In this document: one piece after another, positions 1 through 5,498 of the stretch | Position numbering within the stretch: position 1 is the first letter of the stretch | Layout of the letters: every line of letters begins with the position of its first letter | Assembly (NCBI GenBank): GCA_040512755.1 | Contig: JBEVEP010000077.1 | Span: 1 to 5,498 of the forward strand | Direction of reading: 5' to 3' | Source: JBEVEP01 sp040512755 | GTDB taxonomy: Bacteria > Pseudomonadota > Alphaproteobacteria > Rhizobiales > Rhizobiaceae | DNA: 5,498 nucleotides | The notes under the pieces: model-generated | The model's database searches: none | What the model was told of the DNA's origin: nothing | The model's input: only the letters and a program-made list of their open reading frames with translations | Made by a program: the position numbers and the translations under genes

Positions 1-2
1 TC

Positions 3-722
3 GTCGATCCCGCCGACATCGCCGACGCACACGCAGTCGCAGCACGCCTCGCGCGTGTTATGCGCGCGCGGCTGACCCGGCGCGAACGGGCCCGGCACAG
101 AGGCTACAGGCTCGACCTCAGGCGCACGATCCACCGCAACATCAGCCATGGCGGTTTGCCGATTAGCCCGGTTTGGCGCCAGCGCAAGCAAAAGCCGCTT
201 CGGCTGGTCGTCCTGCTCGACACATCGGGGTCGATGAGCATGTATACCGCCGTGTTTCTGCGTTTCATCCATGGCGTGCTGGACGCGTTCCGCGAAGCGG
301 AAGCCTTCCTGTTTCACACCCGCCTTGTCCACATCTCCGACGCCATGAAGGAGAAGGACGCAACGCGCGCCTTTGATCGGCTTTCGCTCCTTTCCCAGGG
401 CGCCGGCGGCGGTACCAGGATAGGCGAGAGCCTATCCGCCTTTAATCGCTGGCATGCGGCTCGCGTGATTCATTCGCGCACCTGCGTCATTATCCTCTCC
501 GACGGTTACGAGACCGGTGATGCCATCCAGCTTGAGCGTGAGATGCGACAGCTCGCGAAGCGCTGCCGTCGCGTGGTCTGGCTCAATCCAATGATGGGCT
601 GGAACGGCTATGCGCCCGAAGCTGCCGGCATGAAGGCGGCACTGCCCCATATCGATTTGCTGGCGACGGCTCACACAATCGAAAGCCTGGCCGCCCTCGA
701 ACCCTATCTGGCGAAGTTGTGA
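3..722 (+). CDS. coxE: CoxE-like VWA domain protein (5' partial)
   Basis: This is the C-terminal part of a CoxE-family von Willebrand factor A protein. The frame is open from the first codon at 3, so the ATG at 60 is probably internal; full-length CoxE proteins are near 400 residues and about 240 are present. Counting from the ATG at 60, a metal-ion-dependent adhesion site is visible: DTSGS at 54-58 after a hydrophobic strand, a threonine in GGGTRIG near 119, and the aspartate of ILSDG at 148. The C-terminus (WLNPMMGWNGY, then GMKAALPHIDL and a final ESLAALEPYLAKL) is typical of the family. In CO-oxidizing bacteria CoxE works with the AAA+ ATPase CoxD in maturing the Mo/Cu site of CO dehydrogenase, in the cytoplasm; that is family knowledge, and the exact client enzyme here is unknown. 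Its TGA at 720-722 abuts the next gene, implying one operon. The symbol is assigned by homology. Confidence 0.88.
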   Translation, partial: VDPADIADAHAVAARLARVMRARLTRRERARHRGYRLDLRRTIHRNISHGGLPISPVWRQRKQKPLRLVVLLDTSGSMSMYTAVFLRFIHGVLDAFREAEAFLFHTRLVHISDAMKEKDATRAFDRLSLLSQGAGGGTRIGESLSAFNRWHAARVIHSRTCVIILSDGYETGDAIQLEREMRQLAKRCRRVVWLNPMMGWNGYAPEAAGMKAALPHIDLLATAHTIESLAALEPYLAKL

Positions 723-723
723 C

Positions 724-727
724 GGAG
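724..727 (+). promoter_or_regulatory. Ribosome binding site deciding the coxF start
   Basis: GGAG with a 6-nt spacer before the ATG at 734. It lies just after the coxE stop codon (720-722), so ribosomes finishing coxE would be next to it, consistent with translational coupling. The alternative GTG at 719 would place this site inside the gene and is preceded by TGGCGAAGTT, which has no Shine-Dalgarno match. Confidence 0.65.
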
Positions 728-733
728 ACGACG

Positions 734-1579
734 ATGGCTGCTCATGTCGACGTGCTCGACCTCATATCCCGTCTCACGGCGGCAGAAGAGCCTTTCGCGC
801 TGGCAACGGTGGTGCGCACCGTCTCGGTGACGGCGGCAAAAGCCGGCGCCAAGGCGATCATCCGTTCCGACGGCCGCATCGAGGCCGGATGGATCGGCGG
901 CGGCTGTGCGCGCGGTGCAACGCTGAAGGCTGCAAAGGCAGCGCTTGCCGACGGACAGTCGCGGCAGGTCTCGATCCAGCCGGAGGATTTGCTCGACGAG
1001 ATCGGCGTTAAGCCGGGAGAGGATCGCGACGGCATCAGCTTTGCCAAGAACATGTGTCCGTCGCAGGGCACCATGGACATCTTCGTCGAGCCGGTCCTGC
1101 CGCGCCCGGTACTTGTCGTGCTTGGAAGTTCCCCGGTCGCCCTGGCATTGGTCGAGCAGGCCGGGCCGCTCGGCTACCATGTTACTCTTGCGGCTCCGTT
1201 GTCGGACCTGAATGCCGTGCCGGAAGCGGACGAGATCGTAGACGGCTTCGCGTTCGAGGTTGACTCACAGGCGCGCCGCTTCGTCGTCGTTTCCACCCAG
1301 GGCAAAGGCGACGAGGCCGCGCTGAAGGCCGCGCTCGCCATCGAAGCTGACTACCGCGGCTTCGTTGGCAGCCGCCGCAAGATGGCGGCACTTCGCGAGA
1401 AACTTGTGGCCGGCGGTTTTCCCGCCGTCGTGATCGACAGCGTCAAAGCTCCGGCTGGACTCGATCTTGGCGCCATCACGCCCGAAGAGATCGCGCTCTC
1501 CATCCTCGCCGAGGTCACAACAGTGCGCCGGCGTGGCCAGCGCTACTCAGCGCCAGCATATGGCAACACGACCGGCTGA
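734..1579 (+). CDS. coxF: CoxF-like XdhC/CoxI family protein
   Basis: A 281-residue protein of the XdhC/CoxI family, whose members bind or insert the molybdenum cofactor (and sulfurate it in XdhC) for xanthine-oxidase-type enzymes. I chose ATG 734 because GGAG lies 6 nt upstream; a GTG at 719 overlapping the coxE stop would add five residues (MTETT) but has no good ribosome site. Numbered from ATG 734, the N-terminal domain has FALATVVRT (21-29), the cysteine loop GGGCARGA (55-62, Cys58) and CPSQGTMD (108-115). A Rossmann-like C-terminal domain follows, with VLVVLGSSPV (126-135), GFVGSRRKM (209-217) and the signature GLDLGAITPEEIALSILAEV (242-261). The usual XdhC motif is GGCVEG; the CARG form resembles CoxF proteins of CO dehydrogenase clusters, which is why I use that symbol. 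The position directly after coxE matches the coxDEF order. Convergent with the next gene, with only 4 bp between stop codons. Confidence 0.88.
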   Translation: MAAHVDVLDLISRLTAAEEPFALATVVRTVSVTAAKAGAKAIIRSDGRIEAGWIGGGCARGATLKAAKAALADGQSRQVSIQPEDLLDEIGVKPGEDRDGISFAKNMCPSQGTMDIFVEPVLPRPVLVVLGSSPVALALVEQAGPLGYHVTLAAPLSDLNAVPEADEIVDGFAFEVDSQARRFVVVSTQGKGDEAALKAALAIEADYRGFVGSRRKMAALREKLVAGGFPAVVIDSVKAPAGLDLGAITPEEIALSILAEVTTVRRRGQRYSAPAYGNTTG

Positions 1580-1596
1580 CCAGTCAGCCGCGTTTC
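1573..1596. terminator. Shared hairpin at convergent gene ends
   Basis: A perfect 7-bp palindrome, CGGCTGA (1573-1579) and TCAGCCG (1584-1590), encloses the 4-nt loop CCAG. On the + strand it is followed by CGTTTCTC, a weak T-rich tail. Each arm ends in the stop codon of one of the two convergent genes (TGA of coxF; TGA of the glsB-like gene on the - strand). It is the only hairpin I see at this junction, so a role as a bidirectional terminator is a reasonable inference. The tail on the - strand (GTCGTGTTGCC) is poor, so the effect may be stronger for coxF. Confidence 0.42.
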
Positions 1597-1838
1597 TCGA
1601 TAAAGTTGTGATAGACGTAGAGCACGACAAGCGCGCCGATGATGGCGACGATCAGGCTCCAGATGTTGAAACCGGTCACCCCCGTGGCGCCGAAGAACGA
1701 AAAAATCACGCCGCCAACCACCGCGCCGACAATTCCGAGCACCATATCGAGCACCAAACCTTGGCCGGTGCTGCCATACAGCCTACTGCCAATGAATCCC
1801 GACGCCAGTCCAAGCAGAAGCCAACCTATGACAGACAT
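1584..1838 (-). CDS. GlsB/YeaQ/YmgE-type stress response membrane protein
   Basis: An 84-residue, very hydrophobic protein of the GlsB/YeaQ/YmgE (transglycosylase-associated) family, close in length to E. coli YeaQ. It begins MSVIGWLLLGLASGFIGSRL and should form three inner-membrane helices, at about 3-20, 27-50 and 58-80. The glycine-rich second helix (DMVLGIVGAVVGG, 31-43), the GFNIWSLIVAIIGA stretch (56-69) and the basic C-terminus ENDing in EKRG are all typical. Members are linked to envelope, acid or general stress responses; no biochemical activity is firmly established. The start at 1838 follows AGGGAG with a 6-nt spacer. The reading frame stays open to 2159, but the extra 107 residues are arginine-rich, unlike the family, and run into the divergent gene. 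It faces coxF tail to tail (4 bp between stops) and is divergent from the YidB-like gene, with which it may share regulation. Confidence 0.9.
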   Translation of the reverse strand: MSVIGWLLLGLASGFIGSRLYGSTGQGLVLDMVLGIVGAVVGGVIFSFFGATGVTGFNIWSLIVAIIGALVVLYVYHNFIEKRG

Positions 1839-1844
1839 TAGATT

Positions 1845-1850
1845 CTCCCT
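1845..1850 (-). promoter_or_regulatory. Ribosome binding site of the GlsB-like gene
   Basis: Reads AGGGAG on the - strand, 6 nt upstream of the ATG whose first base is 1838. It fixes the short 84-residue start over any of the upstream starts in the same open frame. Confidence 0.72.
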
Positions 1851-1856
1851 TGTTGC

Positions 1857-1876
1857 CGGCATCCTTCGGCATGCTT
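1857..1876. repeat. Tandem 10-bp direct repeat in divergent promoter region
   Basis: CGGCATCCTT (1857-1866) is followed immediately by CGGCATGCTT (1867-1876), nine of ten bases identical. The 10-bp period is about one helical turn, so both copies face the same side of the DNA, as expected of a binding site for a dimeric or response-regulator-type protein. It also contains a short dyad, TGCCG (1854-1858) with CGGCA (1867-1871). It sits just upstream of the GlsB-like gene's ribosome site. Function is inferred; a chance repeat is possible. Confidence 0.4.
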
Positions 1877-1883
1877 CCATAGC

Positions 1884-1928
1884 GCCAGCCACAACACAAG
1901 GAGAGAGTGGACGTTGTGCTCGGCTGGC
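1884..1928. repeat. Imperfect inverted repeat with AAGGAG in its loop
   Basis: Left arm GCCAGC-CACAAC (1884-1895) pairs with right arm GTTGTG (1913-1918), a CTCG bulge, then GCTGGC (1923-1928), giving twelve base pairs interrupted by one 4-nt bulge. The 17-nt loop (1896-1912) carries AAGGAGAGAGTG, a Shine-Dalgarno-like stretch with a GTG (1907) in frame with the YidB-like gene. On RNA of the + strand this would be a 5' leader hairpin; on DNA it could be an operator. Either role is inference; the pairing is read directly from the bases. Confidence 0.42.
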
Positions 1929-1980
1929 TTCGGTATATGCTTCCCGTCGGTTATCAACTGCGTGTTTTGAAGAAGCGTAC

Positions 1981-1985
1981 GGAGG
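1981..1985 (+). promoter_or_regulatory. Ribosome binding site of the YidB-like gene
   Basis: GGAGG with a 5-nt spacer before the ATG at 1991. It selects the family-typical start MGLLDDAVPGG. A GTG at 1907 in the same frame would add 28 residues, and its nearest Shine-Dalgarno-like element (AAGGAG, 1898-1903) is only 3 nt away, too close for good initiation. Confidence 0.75.
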
Positions 1986-1990
1986 AAACC

Positions 1991-2521
1991 ATGGGACTTC
2001 TCGACGACGCCGTACCCGGCGGCAACATCGCAAAGCCGTTGCTGGTCGCTTTAGGCGTCCTTTTGGCAGGCAGGGTGCTCGCTTCGAAGACTGCCGGCGA
2101 GACCGAAGATAATGAGGCTTCGCCTCCGCCCGGTCAGCGTCCTGAAAGGCGCTCGCCACAGACGGAGGCTCCGACGGACCCCTATGGCGGTCCCGGCGTA
2201 CAGAAGACCGGCAAGGGCGAGGGCGGACTGCTCGACGGATTGGGCGATCTGCTGGACAACTTCGCCAAGACCGGTCAACGCGAGACGGCAGACTCCTGGG
2301 TCAGGCCCGGCCCAAACAAGCCGATCCAACCCGGCGACCTTGGCAAAGCCATTGGCAACACCACGTTGAGCGAAATCGCTCGCCAGTCAGGCATGTCCGA
2401 GGAAGATCTGCTCGCACAGCTCTCCAAGGTACTGCCCGGCGTGATCGACAAGCTGACGCCGGATGGAAAAGTGCCCAGCAATCGCGAAGTGGCGGAGAAC
2501 TTCCCGAAAAGTCCGTGGTAA
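1991..2521 (+). CDS. YidB family protein (DUF937)
   Basis: A 176-residue YidB/DUF937-family protein of unknown biochemical function. The N-terminus MGLLDDAVPGGNIAKP (1-16) is the family opening, followed by a hydrophobic stretch (LLVALGVLLAGRVLA, 17-31) that could be a single membrane anchor or a buried helix. Residues about 38-75 form a charged, proline-rich and probably disordered linker. A glycine/leucine-rich amphipathic segment (GGLLDGLGDLLDNFAKTGQ, 78-96) leads to the conserved C-terminal domain, SWVRPGPNKPIQPGDLGKAIG (102-122), then TLSEIARQSGMSEEDLLAQLSKVLPGVIDKLTPDGKVP (125-162). This matches the end of E. coli YidB (132 residues), but with a longer linker and N-terminal segment as commonly seen in alphaproteobacteria. 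It is divergent from the GlsB-like gene across 152 bp and convergent with the RND permease, 5 bp between stop codons. A shared stress-related role is inferred from the neighbour only. Confidence 0.85.
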   Translation: MGLLDDAVPGGNIAKPLLVALGVLLAGRVLASKTAGETEDNEASPPPGQRPERRSPQTEAPTDPYGGPGVQKTGKGEGGLLDGLGDLLDNFAKTGQRETADSWVRPGPNKPIQPGDLGKAIGNTTLSEIARQSGMSEEDLLAQLSKVLPGVIDKLTPDGKVPSNREVAENFPKSPW

Positions 2522-2526
2522 GGGTG

Positions 2527-5498
2527 TCATTTCGGCGATGCCCGGCCCGCAGGGGCAGCTTTTCTCCATGAAAGCGCGAGGCGCACCAGCCAGTCAGAAA
2601 CGCGTTCCAGGTAGATGTAGATGACGGGCGTGATGAACAGGGTCAGCGCCTGTGAGACGACCAGGCCGCCGACCACGGCGACACCGAGAGGCTGACGCAA
2701 CTCGGTGCCGGAGCCCGCTCCTAGAGCAATAGGCAGGGTGCCAATCAATGCCGCGAGCGTCGTCATCATAATGGGCCGGAAGCGCATCAGGCAGGCGCGG
2801 TGGATGGCTTGTAACGGCTCCATCCCCTGGCGCCTCAACACGAGCGCCATGTCGATCATCATGATGCCGTTCTTCTTGACGATGCCGATCAGCATCAGGA
2901 TGCCGATGACGGCAATGATCGACACATCCATGTTTGTCAGGCGCAACGCCACGAGCGCTCCCGCCACCGCCGACGGCAGGCCTGTCAGGATCGTGAGCGG
3001 GTGCATGAAGCTTTCATAAAGCATGCCCAGCACGATGTAGATCGTGAGGATAGCGCCGGCGATCAGCAGGCCCTGATTAGCGAGTGAATCCTGAAAGGTT
3101 TTGGCCGTGCCTGCATAGGTCGTCGAGACTGTCTTGGGCAGCCCGATCTCCTCCTTGAGCAGGCTGATGCGGGCGACGCTGTCGCCGAGCGCCACGCCCT
3201 GAGGAAGGTTGTAGGAGATCGTCACGGCCGGCAGCTGGCCAAGTTGGTTGACGGTGAGCGGACCGGCCGTGCGCTCGACATGTGCGAAAGCAGCGAGCGG
3301 CACCAGGCTGCCGCTTGCTGTTCTTACCCGCAGTGACAGCATACGTTCCGGCGACCATTGGATCGTGGGATCGAGCTCCAGGATGACCTGGTAGCTGTCG
3401 GCCGAACCGTAGATGGTCGAAACCTGATCGGTACCGAAGCCGGAATAGAGCGTGGATCGCAGCGTGTCGGCATCGACGCCGAGCGTGGCGGCCTTGTCGC
3501 GGTCCACAATCAGCGTTGCCTGAAGCGCATTGTCGCTGAGGTCAGTGGTAACGTCGGCAAACGTGTGGTCCTTGCTCATGGCATCTGCGAGCCTGGTCGC
3601 CCAATCGTTCGTCTCGCCGGTGTCGAGGCTCTGAACGACGAGTTGGTACTGGCTCTTGGAGGAACGCGCACCAATGCTGAGGTTCTGGATCGGCACCATA
3701 TAGGTGTTGATGCCGGGAACCGCGGCAAGCTGAACCCTCAGGTCAGCAAGCACCCTCTCCAGGCTGGGGCGTTGGCCCCTCGGCTTCAGCTCCACGAAAA
3801 GGCGGCCGTTGTTAAGTGTATTGGAAGCGTTGGCGCTGCCGCCCACCGACTGCCCAACATGGGCCACATAGGGCGACTTCGAGAAGACGTCCGCCACCTG
3901 CGACTGGAGCCTTACCATCGCGTCGAAGGAGACGTCCTGGCGTGCTTCCGTCGTCACCTGGAGCTGCCCAATATCCTCTTGGGGGAAGAAGCCCTTCGGA
4001 GAAACCTGCAGCAGCCACACAGACAGCACGGAAGATGCGAGGAAGATGATGAGCACGAGCAGCCGATGCTTGAGGCAGAACGTCAAGGTGCGATCGTAGC
4101 CGCGCAGGAAAAGCCCCTTGCGTTCGTTGTGGGCGGAGCGACCGCCTGTGCGCGTCGTTGGCGGAGACCGGAGCAGCCGTGAGCACAGCATCGGCGTCAG
4201 CGTCAACGACACGAACATCGACGCAAGGATCGCGACCGTGACAACCACGGCGAACTCATTGAGGATCCGCCCGACCACGCCTCCCATAAGCAAGACGGGA
4301 ATGAACACAGCCACAAGCGACACCGAGATCGAGACGATTGTGAAGCCGATCTCGCGCGAGCCTTCGAGCGCTGCCTCGAAGGCGGAGAGGCCGTAGTCCT
4401 CCATATGCCGCAAAATGTTTTCCAGCATCACGATCGCGTCGTCGACCACCAGGCCCACTGCCAGGGTCATTCCCATCAGCGAGATGTTGTCGATGGAGAA
4501 ACCGAGCAGGTAGATCACACCGAGCGTGGCGATCAGCGAGATAGGTACTGCGACGGCGGGAATGACTGTGGCGCTGATGCTTCGCAGAAAGAGGAAGATG
4601 ACCAGCACAACCACCGCTATGGTCAGGCCCAGAGTAAACTGAACGTCGTCTATAGCGGCTCGGATTGAGGTCGACCGGTCGTTGAGGAGCCCGATCCTGG
4701 CTGCGGCAGGAAGCTGACTGCCGAAAACGGGCAGCATCGCTTTCACACGGTCCACTACCGCGACCGTGTTCGCGTCAGGCTGGCGCTGCACGGCAAGCAG
4801 GAGGGCGCGGGACCCGTCATACCAACTTCCCGTGGTGGTGGTCTCGACCGAATCGATCACGCGGGTAACATCGCCAAGCCGCACGGGCCGGCCGTCGCGA
4901 GTGGCGATCACGAGATTGGCGAAGGCGGCCGCGTTGTTGAGCTGGGTATCCGCGGTGATGGTGAGCTGCTGCTGCCGGTTCTGCAGGGTACCGACGGGGG
5001 TGTTGCTGTTCGCGGCGGCGACCGCAGCCCGAAGCTGGTCGACCGGGATGCCGCGTGCGGCAAGTGCTGTCGGATCGAGCTGGATGCGAACGCCATATTT
5101 CTGGCTGCCGAGGATTGCTACCTGCGCGACGCCGTCGATCGTGGACAGCGCAGGCGAGATCACGTTCTCCGCGAAAGCATCGAGGTCCGTGACGGGCAAT
5201 ACTTCGCTGGTAAGCGCCAGGATCAAGATCGGCGCATCGGCGGGATTGACCTTGCGGTAGCTAGGCGGGCTGGTCATCTGCGGCGGGAGCGTGCGCAGTG
5301 TGCGGGCGATTGCCGCCTCTACGTCCGCCGCCGCCGCGTCAATGTCTCTATTGAGGACGAACTGAATAGCAATCGAGGTCTGGCCAAGCGAGTTGGTGGT
5401 CGAGATGGAATCAATACCGGCGATCGTCGCGAACTGCTTGATAAGAGGCGTGGGCACCCAGGTGGCCAAAGTATTCGGAGATTCACCCGGCAACAGGG
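2527..5498 (-). CDS. RND efflux permease, MdtB/MdtC-like (5' partial)
   Basis: An inner-membrane proton-driven RND (HAE1) drug/metabolite efflux pump subunit, which would trimerize and work with a periplasmic adaptor and an outer-membrane channel. The frame is open to the right edge; its first residues (LLPGESPNTLATWVPTPLIKQF) align with residues after the first transmembrane helix of such pumps, so about 50 residues are missing. About 989 residues remain of an expected 1035-1040. Counting from the TTG codon at 5491-5493: first periplasmic lobe about 1-280; helices TM2-TM6 about 284-440, with the proton-relay pair GLVVDDAIVMLEN (Asp351, Asp352, matching AcrB 407/408); TM7 476-496; second periplasmic lobe about 500-800; TM8-TM12 808-965, with the relay lysine in GIVKKNGIMMID (Lys874, matching AcrB Lys940). 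The KKN-IMMID form is typical of MdtB/MdtC-like pumps. All key residues are intact, with no frameshift. A partner adaptor gene is expected to the right, upstream. Substrate cannot be told. Confidence 0.93.
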   Translation of the reverse strand, partial: LLPGESPNTLATWVPTPLIKQFATIAGIDSISTTNSLGQTSIAIQFVLNRDIDAAAADVEAAIARTLRTLPPQMTSPPSYRKVNPADAPILILALTSEVLPVTDLDAFAENVISPALSTIDGVAQVAILGSQKYGVRIQLDPTALAARGIPVDQLRAAVAAANSNTPVGTLQNRQQQLTITADTQLNNAAAFANLVIATRDGRPVRLGDVTRVIDSVETTTTGSWYDGSRALLLAVQRQPDANTVAVVDRVKAMLPVFGSQLPAAARIGLLNDRSTSIRAAIDDVQFTLGLTIAVVVLVIFLFLRSISATVIPAVAVPISLIATLGVIYLLGFSIDNISLMGMTLAVGLVVDDAIVMLENILRHMEDYGLSAFEAALEGSREIGFTIVSISVSLVAVFIPVLLMGGVVGRILNEFAVVVTVAILASMFVSLTLTPMLCSRLLRSPPTTRTGGRSAHNERKGLFLRGYDRTLTFCLKHRLLVLIIFLASSVLSVWLLQVSPKGFFPQEDIGQLQVTTEARQDVSFDAMVRLQSQVADVFSKSPYVAHVGQSVGGSANASNTLNNGRLFVELKPRGQRPSLERVLADLRVQLAAVPGINTYMVPIQNLSIGARSSKSQYQLVVQSLDTGETNDWATRLADAMSKDHTFADVTTDLSDNALQATLIVDRDKAATLGVDADTLRSTLYSGFGTDQVSTIYGSADSYQVILELDPTIQWSPERMLSLRVRTASGSLVPLAAFAHVERTAGPLTVNQLGQLPAVTISYNLPQGVALGDSVARISLLKEEIGLPKTVSTTYAGTAKTFQDSLANQGLLIAGAILTIYIVLGMLYESFMHPLTILTGLPSAVAGALVALRLTNMDVSIIAVIGILMLIGIVKKNGIMMIDMALVLRRQGMEPLQAIHRACLMRFRPIMMTTLAALIGTLPIALGAGSGTELRQPLGVAVVGGLVVSQALTLFITPVIYIYLERVSDWLVRLALSWRKAAPAGRASPK
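2539..2563 (+). terminator. Possible terminator of the YidB-like gene
   Basis: TGCCC (2539-2543) pairs with GGGCA (2553-2557) around a 9-nt loop, followed two bases later by TTTT (2560-2563). It lies 17 bp past the YidB-like stop codon and inside the last codons of the oppositely oriented RND gene, so both functions share the same bases. The stem is only 5 bp, GC-rich, and the T-run is short, so this is a weak candidate. Confidence 0.28.

Noticed and set aside
704..1180. A 158-residue open frame on the - strand opposite coxF.
   Set aside because: Rich in arginine and cysteine with no domain, and wholly antisense to the CoxF-like gene; a coding shadow.
1914..1939. Promoter-like TTGTGC and TATATG upstream of the YidB-like gene.
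   Set aside because: The spacer is 14 nt, too short for a housekeeping sigma-70 promoter, and the -35 falls in the inverted repeat. I also found no GGAAC-N16/17-CGTT pair typical of EcfG promoters on either strand of 1839-1990.
1907..1990. GTG start at 1907 giving a 204-residue YidB-like protein.
   Set aside because: The family begins at MGLLDD; GGAGG is well placed for ATG 1991, whereas AAGGAG is only 3 nt from the GTG. Kept only as a possibility in the hairpin finding.
1839..2159. Upstream extension of the GlsB-like frame on the - strand to 191 residues.
   Set aside because: The added region is arginine-rich and unlike the family, overlaps the divergent YidB-like gene, and a good ribosome site marks the start at 1838.
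3358..4182. A 274-residue open frame on the + strand inside the RND gene.
   Set aside because: It is antisense to a well-conserved pump gene, lacks recognisable motifs, and is expected from high third-position GC. The same reasoning excludes the other antisense frames in this gene.
5491..5493. TTG at the right edge as the start of the RND permease.
   Set aside because: The frame continues to the window edge, and the sequence there aligns after the first transmembrane helix, so the true start is outside.

Overview
The window looks like a GC-rich alphaproteobacterial chromosome, most likely Hyphomicrobiales (for example the Mesorhizobium/Rhizobium/Bradyrhizobium group). This is inferred from the protein types: a CoxE-CoxF pair, the proline-linker form of YidB, and a small GlsB/YeaQ membrane protein. 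Base and codon use look even throughout. I see no insertion sequence, tRNA, rRNA, CRISPR array or phage gene. Coding density is very high, and the only real intergenic space is the 152 bp at 1839-1990.

Left part (1-1579, + strand): the 3' end of a CoxE-type von Willebrand factor A protein is followed without a gap by a CoxF/XdhC-type protein. In known clusters this pair serves maturation of molybdenum hydroxylases, with CO dehydrogenase (coxMSL-DEFG) as the prototype. The structural genes and the CoxD AAA+ ATPase are not in the window and would be expected to the left. The locus therefore suggests a CO dehydrogenase-like or other xanthine-oxidase-family enzyme but does not prove one.

Middle part (1580-2521): a small GlsB/YeaQ/YmgE-type three-helix membrane protein (- strand) and a YidB-family DUF937 protein (+ strand) are transcribed divergently from a shared 152-bp region. 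That region holds a near-perfect tandem 10-bp repeat and a long imperfect inverted repeat whose loop carries an AAGGAG sequence. Both products belong to families often seen among envelope or stress-related genes; co-regulation is my inference.

Right part (2527-5498, - strand): nearly all of an RND (HAE1, MdtB/MdtC-like) efflux permease, lacking only its N-terminus (about 50 residues, including the first transmembrane helix), which lies beyond the right edge.

The orientations are + + (coxE, coxF), - (glsB-like), + (yidB-like), - (RND), so there are two tightly convergent gene ends. At the first, a 7-bp palindrome contains both stop codons. At the second, a weak hairpin plus T-run lies inside the RND gene's 3' end. 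Overall this is a mostly conventional region. The regulatory structures at the gene junctions are the least explained parts, and I found no evidence of a wholly new system.
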